Source: Altererythrobacter sp. ZODW24 (GTDB lineage: Bacteria; Pseudomonadota; Alphaproteobacteria; Sphingomonadales; Sphingomonadaceae). Taken from it: a stretch of 64,000 nucleotides of DNA. The stretch covers positions 62,001 to 126,000 of the forward strand of contig NZ_CP031155.1 in the NCBI RefSeq assembly GCF_003344885.1, given 5' to 3'. Both the position numbers and the translations under genes were made by a program. Under the pieces are notes generated by a model. The model was not told the origin of the DNA. It did no database searches and saw only the letters and a program-made list of their open reading frames with translations. Of this stretch, positions 51,446 to 59,716 are shown in pieces. Every line of letters starts with the position of its first letter. Position 1 is the first letter of the stretch.

Positions 51446-52813
51446 ATGGCAAAACCGAAAAAACGCTACATCTGTCAGGCATGCGGGGGCGTCTCGCACC
51501 GTTGGCAGGGGCAGTGCCCCGATTGCGCAGAATGGAACACGCTGTCCGAAGATGTGCCAGCAACGGTATTCTCGCAGAAACATGATCTGTCGAGCGGCGG
51601 TCGCGCGGTTGAGTTTGTACCGCTTGATGCACCGAGCAAACCGTTGGAGCGCCGACCCACAGGCCTCGCCGAATTTGACCGTGCATTGGGGGGCGGGCTC
51701 GTGCCCGGCTCCGCCATATTGATGAGCGGTGATCCTGGAATTGGTAAGTCTACGCTCCTGTTGCAGGCGGCGGCCAAGGTTGCCCGCGACGGCGGCGGGG
51801 CAGTGTATGTGAGCGGCGAGGAAGCATCGGGCCAAGTGCGAATGCGCGCGTCGCGGCTCGGGCTGGCCGATGCGCCGGTCAAGCTTGCTGCAGCGACGTC
51901 TGTGCGGGATATTCTCACAACACTTGGCGAGATGGAAACGCCATCCTTGCTCGTGATCGATTCGATCCAGACCATGCATTCCGACACAATCGAGGGTGCC
52001 CCTGGTACCGTTAGCCAAGTTCGCGGCTGCGCGTTTGAGCTGATCCGCTTCGCCAAACAAACCGGCTGTGCGCTGGTACTGGTTGGCCACGTGACCAAGG
52101 ATGGCTCAATTGCCGGCCCGCGTGTGCTCGAACATATGGTCGATGTGGTCATGGCATTCGAAGGCGAGCGCAGCCATCAATACCGGATATTACGTGCGCT
52201 TAAAAACCGGTTTGGTGCAGTCGATGAAATCGGGGTCTTCGCAATGGCGGGGGATGGATTGGAAGAGGTTGGCAATCCGTCGACTTTATTCCTTTCAGGC
52301 AGGGATGAACCGCTAGCGGGCAGCGCAGTCTTCCCAGCAGTCGAAGGCACGCGACCAGTATTGGTCGAAATTCAGGCGTTAATCGTGAAGCTGCAAAGTG
52401 GTGCGACCCCACGCCGTTCCGTGGTGGGATGGGACAATAGCCGCCTCGCCATGTTGCTCGCGGTGCTCGAATCGCGTTGCGGGCTCAATTTCAGCAGTGC
52501 AGAAGTGTATCTGAACGTGGCGGGCGGCTACCGGCTCGCTGATCCTGCAGCAGACCTAGCAGTTGCGGCGGCGTTGATATCGGCACTCGCGGATAAGCCA
52601 TTGCCTGCCAATTCGGTTAGTCTTGGTGAGATATCGCTTGCCGGAGAGATTCGCCCTGTTGCTCATGGCGGTTTGCGCCTGCGCGAAGCGGCGAAACTTG
52701 GGTTTAAAAGCGGCTTCGGACCGGAGGACACTTCCAGCGGTTCATCAGCTCTTAACTACCATGCTCTCAAAAAACTTCCTGATCTCGTTGACCGGATAAT
52801 GGCGAGCGCATAA
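51446..52813 (+). CDS. radA: DNA repair protein RadA
   Basis: A 455-residue RadA (Sms), a RecA-like helicase that promotes branch migration in recombination. The N-terminal C4 zinc finger is YICQACGGVSHRWQGQCPDC. Walker A is SGDPGIGKSTLLLQ. The RadA-specific KNRFG motif is in ALKNRFGAVDEIG, and the C-terminal Lon-protease-like domain holds SLGEISLAGEIRPV. The ATG at 51446 starts MAKPKKRYIC. It precedes cvpA by 13 bp, the frequent pairing. Confidence 0.98.
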   Translation: MAKPKKRYICQACGGVSHRWQGQCPDCAEWNTLSEDVPATVFSQKHDLSSGGRAVEFVPLDAPSKPLERRPTGLAEFDRALGGGLVPGSAILMSGDPGIGKSTLLLQAAAKVARDGGGAVYVSGEEASGQVRMRASRLGLADAPVKLAAATSVRDILTTLGEMETPSLLVIDSIQTMHSDTIEGAPGTVSQVRGCAFELIRFAKQTGCALVLVGHVTKDGSIAGPRVLEHMVDVVMAFEGERSHQYRILRALKNRFGAVDEIGVFAMAGDGLEEVGNPSTLFLSGRDEPLAGSAVFPAVEGTRPVLVEIQALIVKLQSGATPRRSVVGWDNSRLAMLLAVLESRCGLNFSSAEVYLNVAGGYRLADPAADLAVAAALISALADKPLPANSVSLGEISLAGEIRPVAHGGLRLREAAKLGFKSGFGPEDTSSGSSALNYHALKKLPDLVDRIMASA

Positions 52814-52826
52814 TCGGGGCCCTGTA

Positions 52827-53348
52827 ATGACAGGCTTGGACATTCTAGTACTGGTAATCGTTGGTGTCGGCGCCATTGGCGGCTTCATGCGCGGGTTTGT
52901 TCAGGAAATTCTGTCGTTGGCGTCATGGTTACTGGCGCTATTTGCGATTCACTACCTTCACACAGACCTGACCGAATGGCTGGTTCCGCGCATTGGAACG
53001 CCTTCGGGTGCGTCCGTGCTGGCATTCGCGCTGTTGCTCCTCATCCCCTATGCGGCGATGAAGCTGATCGCGAACAATGTCGGCAAGGCTTCGCGCAATT
53101 CACTGCTTGGCCCGATCGACCGCGTGCTGGGCTTTGGTTTTGGTGCGATCAAGGGACTGATTATTGTCGTGATGGCGTTCTCGCTGTTGGTGCTGGGTTA
53201 TGACACTATTTGGGGCGAGCAAGGCCGGCCAACTTGGATCAGCAATGCACGCAGCTATACTTTCGTTGATTCCAGTTCGAAGGCGCTTGTCGATCTCATC
53301 GAAGAGCGCCGCGAAAGCCTGCGCCGAGATTCCGAAGCAGCTGAATGA
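52827..53348 (+). CDS. CvpA family membrane protein
   Basis: A 173-residue CvpA-type protein with four hydrophobic segments (about 5-25, 28-45, 65-85 and 105-125). LDILVLVIVGVGAIGGFMRG and FVQEILSLASWLLALF form the typical start. In enterobacteria cvpA affects envelope-stress and bile tolerance. The TGA overlaps the next ATG by 4 bp. Confidence 0.92.
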   Translation: MTGLDILVLVIVGVGAIGGFMRGFVQEILSLASWLLALFAIHYLHTDLTEWLVPRIGTPSGASVLAFALLLLIPYAAMKLIANNVGKASRNSLLGPIDRVLGFGFGAIKGLIIVVMAFSLLVLGYDTIWGEQGRPTWISNARSYTFVDSSSKALVDLIEERRESLRRDSEAAE

Positions 53349-53785
53349 GCGAGAAGCTCTATACGCCCGAGCTTCTCGGGCTTGCTACCGAGCTGGCAGA
53401 TTTCCCTTTCGATGATGGATTCTCGTTTGCCGCAGAGGTGCGCTCCCAAAGCTGCGGAAGCTCTTTGATCGCAGGGTTCGATGTCATTGATGACGGGATT
53501 GTGATTCGCACCGGAATGACAGTTACGGCCTGCGCGATGGGACAAGCGGCGAGCACCATTTTTGTTCGCCACGTGAAGGGTCGTGACTGTGAAGGTATAT
53601 CGAATGCGCTGGCAGCGATATCGGATTGGCTTGCAGGAACGGGATCAGAACCTGACTGGCCCGATATTGCGCTGCTTCAACCAGCGTTAGACTATCCGGC
53701 TCGGCATGGTGCGATCCTATTGCCGTGGCGAGCCGCTCATGAAGCACTTTGCAAACCGGTTGCCGGGTCGGTTGCAGCGGTTTAA
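53345..53785 (+). CDS. NifU/IscU-like iron-sulfur scaffold protein
   Basis: A 146-residue scaffold-like protein of the NifU N-terminal/IscU group. Cysteines at SQSCGSSL, VTACAMGQAAS and EALCKP sit where cluster ligands are expected. The usual Asp is less clear. Variants of this type are common in Sphingomonadales without nearby isc or suf genes. It is coupled to cvpA and precedes the MFS gene by 23 bp. The function as a cluster donor is inferred. Confidence 0.82.
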   Translation: MSEKLYTPELLGLATELADFPFDDGFSFAAEVRSQSCGSSLIAGFDVIDDGIVIRTGMTVTACAMGQAASTIFVRHVKGRDCEGISNALAAISDWLAGTGSEPDWPDIALLQPALDYPARHGAILLPWRAAHEALCKPVAGSVAAV

Positions 53786-53808
53786 CAGCGCTCGTAAGGG
53801 GAGAATAC

Positions 53809-55479
53809 ATGGCAAGCGAAGCAGCAGGTTTGGCCGGGGACATCGCAATGCGCGAACCAACCCAGAAGGAAATCCGCCTGGTGATCGCGGCTTCGTCTGC
53901 GGGCACAGTCTTCGAATGGTATGATTTCTTTATCTACGGCACGCTTGCCACCATCATTTCTCAAGCATTTTTCCCGTCGGACAACGCCACTCTGGCGGTA
54001 CTGCTCACTTGGGCTACCTTTGCGATTGGTTTCGCCTTTCGGCCCATCGGTGCGATCCTGTTTGGGTACATGGGCGACAAACTGGGGCGAAAATATACGT
54101 TTCTCGTGACGGTAACGATGATGGGCGTTGCGACCGCTGGTGTGGGGCTCATCCCGAGTGCTGCAACGATCGGCATTGCAGCCCCGCTAATCGTTATTTT
54201 CCTGCGTATTTTGCAGGGCCTCGCCCTGGGCGGGGAATATGGCGGTGCGGCGATCTATGTCGCCGAACATGCGCCGCCCGAAAAGCGCGGGTTTTATACG
54301 TCCTTCATTCAGGCCAGCGTAGTCGGCGGGTTTGTGCTGTCGATCTTGGTCGTGATCGCTTGCCGCCTTTTAATCCCTGCTGATGATTTCGCCGCATGGG
54401 GTTGGCGCGTGCCATTCCTACTGTCGATTATCCTGCTGGGCATCTCGCTATGGATGCGGTTGAAGCTGAGCGAAAGCCCGGTCTTCCAAGCGATGAAGGC
54501 ATCGGGTGAAACCGCGGGCAATCCCTTCATCGAAAGCTTCACCTATCCGGGCAATAAGAAGCGGATATTTGTCGCCCTGTTCGGTGTCGCCGGAATTTTG
54601 ACGGTGATCTGGTACACGGCGTTCTTCTCTGGTCTGTCCTTCTTGCGCGGTCCGATGCGGATGGAAGACGGTTTGGTCGAGATGATCATGCTGATTGCGG
54701 GCGGACTGTCGATGGTGTTTTACCTGATGGTTGGCAAATGGTCTGACCGGGTTGGTCGGAAAAAACCGATCATGATCGGCGCGGCTCTTACGCTGTTGCT
54801 GATATTCCCGATCTTCTGGGGCATTGGCGCGCTTGCCAACCCGGATTTGCGGGCAAGCGCAGCCGAGGCGCCTGTCGTGGTTTCCGGCTCGGCATGCGAG
54901 TATGATCCGTTTGCAGAGACTCAAGCCACCCAATGCGGCATTTTGCTGCAAGACCTGACTTCGCTTGGTATCCCTTATGACATCGCAACGCAGACGAGTG
55001 TCTCAGCCCCTGTCGCCTCGACCCAGATGACCGTCGGCGATCTAACGCTCGATCTGTCGGACGGTGGTTTCGACTGGGAGAATGCACAGGGCCGGAAAGA
55101 CACATTGACCAGTGTGTTGGAAGGCAAGGGGTATAGCTTTGACAAGCAGACGCCGCCGTTAGCGAACATTGCCGGCATCATCGGCCTGCTCTTAGCGCTC
55201 GGCGGACTTTCGGCGCTGACCTATGGCTCGGTTGCTGCTCTGTTGTCAGAGATGTTCCCACCGAAGATTCGGTACAGTTCAATGTCGATCCCGTATCATA
55301 TTGGCGCGGGGTATCTCGGGGGCTTCTTGCCGCTGATCGCTGGTTACATCGTGGCAACAACCGGCAATGCCTATTCTGGCCTGTGGTACACTTGGGTGGT
55401 CGTGGCGATCGGCATGGCCGTTGCCTGGTGGGGGCTGCCATCCGGTCCGCCGCGTGACTTTGCAGATGATGTCAGCTGA
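53809..55479 (+). CDS. MHS-family MFS transporter with an extra periplasmic insert
   Basis: A 556-residue metabolite:H+ symporter-type MFS protein. Family motifs are SSAGTVFEWYDFFIYGTLAT, FRPIGAILFGYMGDKLGRKY and QGLALGGEYGGAAIYVAEHA. The usual 12 helices are interrupted near residues 355-450 by about 100 hydrophilic residues with two Cys (VSGSACEYDPFAETQATQCG). The ATG at 53809 follows AAGGGGAG. Substrate unknown; relatives carry proline, betaine, ketoglutarate or shikimate. It overlaps alr by 14 bp. Confidence 0.9.
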   Translation: MASEAAGLAGDIAMREPTQKEIRLVIAASSAGTVFEWYDFFIYGTLATIISQAFFPSDNATLAVLLTWATFAIGFAFRPIGAILFGYMGDKLGRKYTFLVTVTMMGVATAGVGLIPSAATIGIAAPLIVIFLRILQGLALGGEYGGAAIYVAEHAPPEKRGFYTSFIQASVVGGFVLSILVVIACRLLIPADDFAAWGWRVPFLLSIILLGISLWMRLKLSESPVFQAMKASGETAGNPFIESFTYPGNKKRIFVALFGVAGILTVIWYTAFFSGLSFLRGPMRMEDGLVEMIMLIAGGLSMVFYLMVGKWSDRVGRKKPIMIGAALTLLLIFPIFWGIGALANPDLRASAAEAPVVVSGSACEYDPFAETQATQCGILLQDLTSLGIPYDIATQTSVSAPVASTQMTVGDLTLDLSDGGFDWENAQGRKDTLTSVLEGKGYSFDKQTPPLANIAGIIGLLLALGGLSALTYGSVAALLSEMFPPKIRYSSMSIPYHIGAGYLGGFLPLIAGYIVATTGNAYSGLWYTWVVVAIGMAVAWWGLPSGPPRDFADDVS

Positions 55480-56524
55480 GGCCCCGGCTGCAACGCTGCG
55501 GCTGAGGCTAGATGAGGACGCGCTTGCGAGCAATTGGCAGGCGCTCGACCGGCTGTCGGGCAGCGCCAAGGCCGGTGCTGCGGTAAAAGCTCAGGCATAT
55601 GGTACCGGGACAGCCTTTGCCATTCCGGTCCTGCGCGACGCGGGATGCGAAACGTTCTACGTCGCGCATTGGAGTGAGGTTGCCGATGTCGCCGATCATG
55701 TGTCGGCCGCGCAGATATCGGTGCTCCACGGACCACTGACAGCTGCGGATGCTGCATATGCGCGGGCAATCGGTGCATTGCCGGTGATCAATAGTCTGCA
55801 TCAGGCGAAGCTGTGGCTCGAAACGGGTGGCGGACCTTGCGACTTGATGGTCGATACCGGCATCAACCGTCTGGGCCTATCGATGGGTGATATTGCGGAT
55901 CCACTGGTGTCGCAGCTTCAAGTTGAGACGCTGATGTCGCATCTTGCTAGTGCTGATGAGCATAGTGATCTGAACGCTGTGCAGCTTGGCCGGTTCGGCG
56001 AGGCGGCAGCGCATATTTCTGCGAAGCGCCTCAGCCTCGCAAATAGCGCAGGCATTGCTCTGGGCGCCGACTATGCCTTTGATGTGACGCGGCCGGGTCT
56101 GTCACTCTATGGCGGCGTCCAGCGCGATGAGTTGGCTGGGGTAATCAAACAAGTTGTCTATCCGCAAGCCGCAATCGTCCAGATACGTGATTTGAACGCA
56201 GGCGATAGCGTCGGCTATAACGCGACCTTCACGGCAGAGCGCGACATGCGCGTCGGTGTGGTTTCGATCGGCTATGCTGATGGCTTCCTGCGCAGCTGGT
56301 CGGGAAAAGCAACCTTTGAGTATAAGGGACAATCCCTCCCGCTACTCGGGCGCGTCTCGATGGATATGGTGGTGATCGATTGCAGCAATGCTCCTGGAAT
56401 CGAGGAAGGCGACTGGGCCGACATACCGTATGATCTTCCTGCCGCATCTGCGAATACAGGGTTGTCACAATATGAATTGCTGACCGTTCTAGGCCGCAGA
56501 TTTCAGCGGATTGTACCGGATTGA
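55466..56524 (+). CDS. alr: Alanine racemase
   Basis: A 352-residue PLP enzyme making D-alanine for peptidoglycan. The PLP Lys is in GAAVKAQAYGTG near residue 37, a slight variant of the common KANAYGHG. VDTGINRLGLS, HLASADEH and the catalytic Tyr in SVGYNATF follow, with VSIGYADGFLR and LLGRVSMDMVVID. Two adjacent ATGs at 55466 and 55469 are possible. It overlaps the transporter 3' end, so co-transcription is likely. Confidence 0.94.
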   Translation: MMSAEAPAATLRLRLDEDALASNWQALDRLSGSAKAGAAVKAQAYGTGTAFAIPVLRDAGCETFYVAHWSEVADVADHVSAAQISVLHGPLTAADAAYARAIGALPVINSLHQAKLWLETGGGPCDLMVDTGINRLGLSMGDIADPLVSQLQVETLMSHLASADEHSDLNAVQLGRFGEAAAHISAKRLSLANSAGIALGADYAFDVTRPGLSLYGGVQRDELAGVIKQVVYPQAAIVQIRDLNAGDSVGYNATFTAERDMRVGVVSIGYADGFLRSWSGKATFEYKGQSLPLLGRVSMDMVVIDCSNAPGIEEGDWADIPYDLPAASANTGLSQYELLTVLGRRFQRIVPD

Positions 56525-56615
56525 CGCATTATGTTGCGCTGCGATTGCTGCAAGTGCTAAACGCTCTATATTGCGCAGCATAGAAGCTGCAGAATGCGGC
56601 ATTAGGGAGCATTTA

Positions 56616-57179
56616 ATGGCCAAGCGAAGCCACGTCGAAGGCGACAAGATTACCATCAAGAAATACGCTAATCGGCGGCTTTATAACACGGCCTCTTCGA
56701 GCTACATCACTTTGGATGATCTGGCCGAGATGACCCGCAAGAAGCTCGATTTCCAAGTGCTGGATGCCAAGAGCGGCGACGATATTACACACTCCATTTT
56801 GACCCAGATCATTATGGAAGAAGAAGCCAGTGGCGGCGAGCAAATGTTGCCCGTGTCGTTCCTGCGTGACCTGATCGGCATGTATGGCAATTCGATGCAG
56901 TCGATGATGCCGCAATTTCTCGAAGCATCTATGACCAACTTCAGAAAGAACCAGACCAAGCTGCGCGAGGCATTCGAGTCGGGTATCGGCGGCAACCCGA
57001 TAGCCAAACTGGCTGAAACGAACTTGGCTATGATGAAAGCGGCGACGGATGCTTTCATGCCCGGCGCGCGGCCTAAGAAGGACGATGCCAAGGCGGATAG
57101 CAAACGTGATGACGAGCTGGCCGCACTGAAAGCGCAAATGGCCGAAATGCAGAAGAAGCTAGATAAGCTTGGGGACTGA
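56616..57179 (+). CDS. phaR: Polyhydroxyalkanoate synthesis regulator PhaR
   Basis: A 187-residue PhaR repressor sensing PHA granules and controlling phasin genes. The DNA-binding domain has ITIKKYANRRLYNTASSSYI and TLDDLAEMTRKKLDFQVLDA. The PHB accumulation regulatory motif contains SILTQIIMEEEASGGEQMLP. A C-terminal Lys/Ala-rich coiled coil ends AEMQKKLDKLGD. The ATG at 56616 gives MAKRSHVEGDK. PHA synthase genes are not in the window. Confidence 0.94.
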   Translation: MAKRSHVEGDKITIKKYANRRLYNTASSSYITLDDLAEMTRKKLDFQVLDAKSGDDITHSILTQIIMEEEASGGEQMLPVSFLRDLIGMYGNSMQSMMPQFLEASMTNFRKNQTKLREAFESGIGGNPIAKLAETNLAMMKAATDAFMPGARPKKDDAKADSKRDDELAALKAQMAEMQKKLDKLGD

Positions 57180-57258
57180 GCGAAGTCCCCGCTCGAATTA
57201 GCCACAGGCTCCGCCATTAGGGCGCGCCCAAACTCTCGAATTTTAGGAATTTCAGCCA

Positions 57259-58800
57259 GTGTCCAATATCCGCCATGCGCTGTCGGTGAAACGCGAAGAC
57301 GATTTCGCCGCCTGGTATCAGGCCGTTGTGTCCGAAGCGGACCTCGCCGAAGAATCCGGCGTGCGCGGCTGCATGGTCATAAAGCCGTGGGGCTATGGCA
57401 TCTGGGAGCGTATCCAACGCTTGATGGATGACCGGATTAAGGCAACCGGTCACGAGAATTGCTACTTTCCGATCTTCATCCCGCTCTCGAATTTTGAGCG
57501 CGAAGCCGATCACGTTGAAGGCTTTGCCAAAGAGATGGCCGTGGTCACACATCACCGCCTGATCGCTGATGGGGAAGGTAAGTTGATTCCCGATCCTGAA
57601 GCGAAGCTGGAAGAGCCGCTTGTCGTGCGGCCTACGTCAGAAACTATCATTGGTGACGCTATGTCGCGCTGGGTGCAAAGCTGGCGTGATTTGCCGCTGC
57701 TGACCAACCAATGGGCTAACGTAGTGCGCTGGGAAATGAGGACACGGATGTTCTTACGGACCAGCGAGTTCCTTTGGCAGGAGGGGCATACCGCCCACGC
57801 CAATGAGGACGAGGCGAAAGAACACACCAAGCGGATGCTGGAAGTGTATCGTGCCTGTGCCGAGGATGATCTGGCAATGCCGGTAATTGCTGGCGAGAAG
57901 CCCGAGAATGAGCGCTTCCCGGGCGCGGTTGAGACTTGGTCAATCGAAGCGATGATGCAGGACGGTAAGGCTCTGCAGGCCGGTACATCGCACTATCTCG
58001 GGACCAATTTCGCCGAGGCTTCGAACATCCGGTATCAGGATAAGGATGGCGGCCAGCAGCTGTGTCACACGACCAGTTGGGGTGTTTCGACACGGCTGAT
58101 TGGCGGCGTAATCATGACACATGGTGATGATGATGGTCTGCGCGTCCCGCCCGCGATTGCGCCGTGGCAGGTCGTGATCCTCCCCATGCTGCGCGACAAG
58201 CCAGAAGACGCGGCTTTGCTGGCATATTGCGAAGAATTGCACGCTAAAATCGCAGGCCAATCTGCCCTTGGCGAGAAAGTCCGCGTGTTGCTCGACAAGA
58301 AACCGGGCAAAGCGGCGGCAAAGCGCTGGGACTGGGTCCGCAAGGGCGCGCCAGTGATTATCGAAGTCGGCGGTCGCGATATGGAGGCTGGCAATGTCAG
58401 CCTGCTTCGCCGTGACGCATTGTGGGCCGAAAACGGCAAGCCCGACTTCGCCACGCCTTCACGCGAAGATGTGGCGGCAGGGATCAGCGCTATGCTGGAA
58501 GAAATCCAGAGCGGCTTGTTCAACGACGCCGAAAATCGCCGTGAGGCCAACATCACTCGTGGGATCGAAAGTATGGAGGCTTTGACCGCTTTCTACGCCG
58601 AGAACACCAAGTTCCCGGGCTGGGTCGAAGTGCAATGGTCGAAGCCAACCGGCGATGCGCTGGAGAAGGTGGTCGAGCAGCTAAAGGCGCTCAAACTAAC
58701 AATCCGCAATGTGCCGATTGGTGCAGAACCGGCTGATGGTGCGTGCATCTTCACCGAAGAGCCAGCCGTTGAGCGGATATTCGTCGCGAAGGCTTACTAA
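57259..58800 (+). CDS. proS: Prolyl-tRNA synthetase, compact archaeal/eukaryote-like form
   Basis: A 513-residue class II synthetase with a GTG start. Motifs are YGIWERIQRLMDDRIKATGH, RPTSETIIGDAMSRWVQSWR, QWANVVRWEMRTRMFLRTSE and FLWQEGHTAH. No editing (INS) domain is inserted between motifs 2 and 3. A C-terminal extension ending RIFVAKAY follows the anticodon domain. This matches the archaeal/eukaryote-like type rather than the INS-bearing bacterial type. Catalytic motifs are intact. Confidence 0.95.
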   Translation: MSNIRHALSVKREDDFAAWYQAVVSEADLAEESGVRGCMVIKPWGYGIWERIQRLMDDRIKATGHENCYFPIFIPLSNFEREADHVEGFAKEMAVVTHHRLIADGEGKLIPDPEAKLEEPLVVRPTSETIIGDAMSRWVQSWRDLPLLTNQWANVVRWEMRTRMFLRTSEFLWQEGHTAHANEDEAKEHTKRMLEVYRACAEDDLAMPVIAGEKPENERFPGAVETWSIEAMMQDGKALQAGTSHYLGTNFAEASNIRYQDKDGGQQLCHTTSWGVSTRLIGGVIMTHGDDDGLRVPPAIAPWQVVILPMLRDKPEDAALLAYCEELHAKIAGQSALGEKVRVLLDKKPGKAAAKRWDWVRKGAPVIIEVGGRDMEAGNVSLLRRDALWAENGKPDFATPSREDVAAGISAMLEEIQSGLFNDAENRREANITRGIESMEALTAFYAENTKFPGWVEVQWSKPTGDALEKVVEQLKALKLTIRNVPIGAEPADGACIFTEEPAVERIFVAKAY

Positions 58801-59651
58801 AGCGCGGCTTTCCACAAACGGCCCAGTTCAAAGTCGATCCAGTCTTCCGCGAAGGGGTCGAGACCCGAGCCGGGGTAGAAGCAGAATTCACCGAACAGCG
58901 GCTTGCGGTCAACTTCATAAAAATCGATGCGGATGAAAGAGAAGCCGCGCGCCAGTTCTTCTGCGGCTTCAAGCATTGCGCCCAGGCTCTCGGGCTTCGG
59001 GGGCGATTCCGCCTGATCTGGGACAAGTTTGTTAAAGTCGCGATCATGGAGAATCCACTTGTGGCTGTCAGCCCGGCCTAAATGGACCTGAACATGGGTG
59101 GCGCGGCCGTCGAAGACGTAGATTTTATAATCGACCGGTAGCTTACCTGCGTCGCCGACAAGGTCCTCTGCCAATAGGCCGAGTGGGACATCGCGGTAGC
59201 ACCACTCATCCAGCCAATAACCATACGGCCCCCGCATCCACCGCGCCGCTTGCTTTCGCAAAAGTTGCCAACGAAACATGGATGGCTGGTCGCGCATAAC
59301 CGTATATTGATTGCAGCCGTGGCTCGATTTGAGGATCGTTGGGGCGTTGAACGGGTTCTCGCGTGGCAATCTGGCTCCGGTCCAGACAGTCGGAATGACC
59401 CACTCGCTGCCCAGCGCACTGGCCACGATCCGTTTTGAAGCCAGCTTGCTCGATCGTTCGACCATACGCGGATCGCGGTCATGCAGTTTGCGCAGTTGGA
59501 CCAGCTCGGTGAAGCGGTTTGCGGTCTGCAAATCGGCAAAACGGCCCTGCTTGAAGCGATAAGTCGCCTGGATTCGCGCAAGTGCCAGATCCGCGCGGCG
59601 CGCCGCCTGTTTGTCGATAATGCCAGCGTCCATGACGTCAGAGCGTTCCAT
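58797..59651 (-). CDS. TupA-like ATP-grasp protein
   Basis: A 284-residue (from ATG 59651) ATP-grasp protein of the TupA-like group. Motifs include TILKSSHGCNQYTVM, YWLDEWCYRDVPLGLLAEDL, VDYKIYVFDGRATHVQVHLG and FSFIRIDFYEVDRKPLFGEF. Such enzymes are often found in surface polysaccharide or teichuronopeptide loci, forming amide bonds; here it stands alone. ATG 59633 is an alternative. It overlaps the convergent proS stop by 4 bp and is divergent from rnr. Confidence 0.8.
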   Translation of the reverse strand: MERSDVMDAGIIDKQAARRADLALARIQATYRFKQGRFADLQTANRFTELVQLRKLHDRDPRMVERSSKLASKRIVASALGSEWVIPTVWTGARLPRENPFNAPTILKSSHGCNQYTVMRDQPSMFRWQLLRKQAARWMRGPYGYWLDEWCYRDVPLGLLAEDLVGDAGKLPVDYKIYVFDGRATHVQVHLGRADSHKWILHDRDFNKLVPDQAESPPKPESLGAMLEAAEELARGFSFIRIDFYEVDRKPLFGEFCFYPGSGLDPFAEDWIDFELGRLWKAAL

Positions 59652-59716
59652 CGGGTTATCGGTTCCTCCACCGTCTCTTTTGGCGCGGCATTGCGGCGAC
59701 CCTTGCCACGGCCCAT

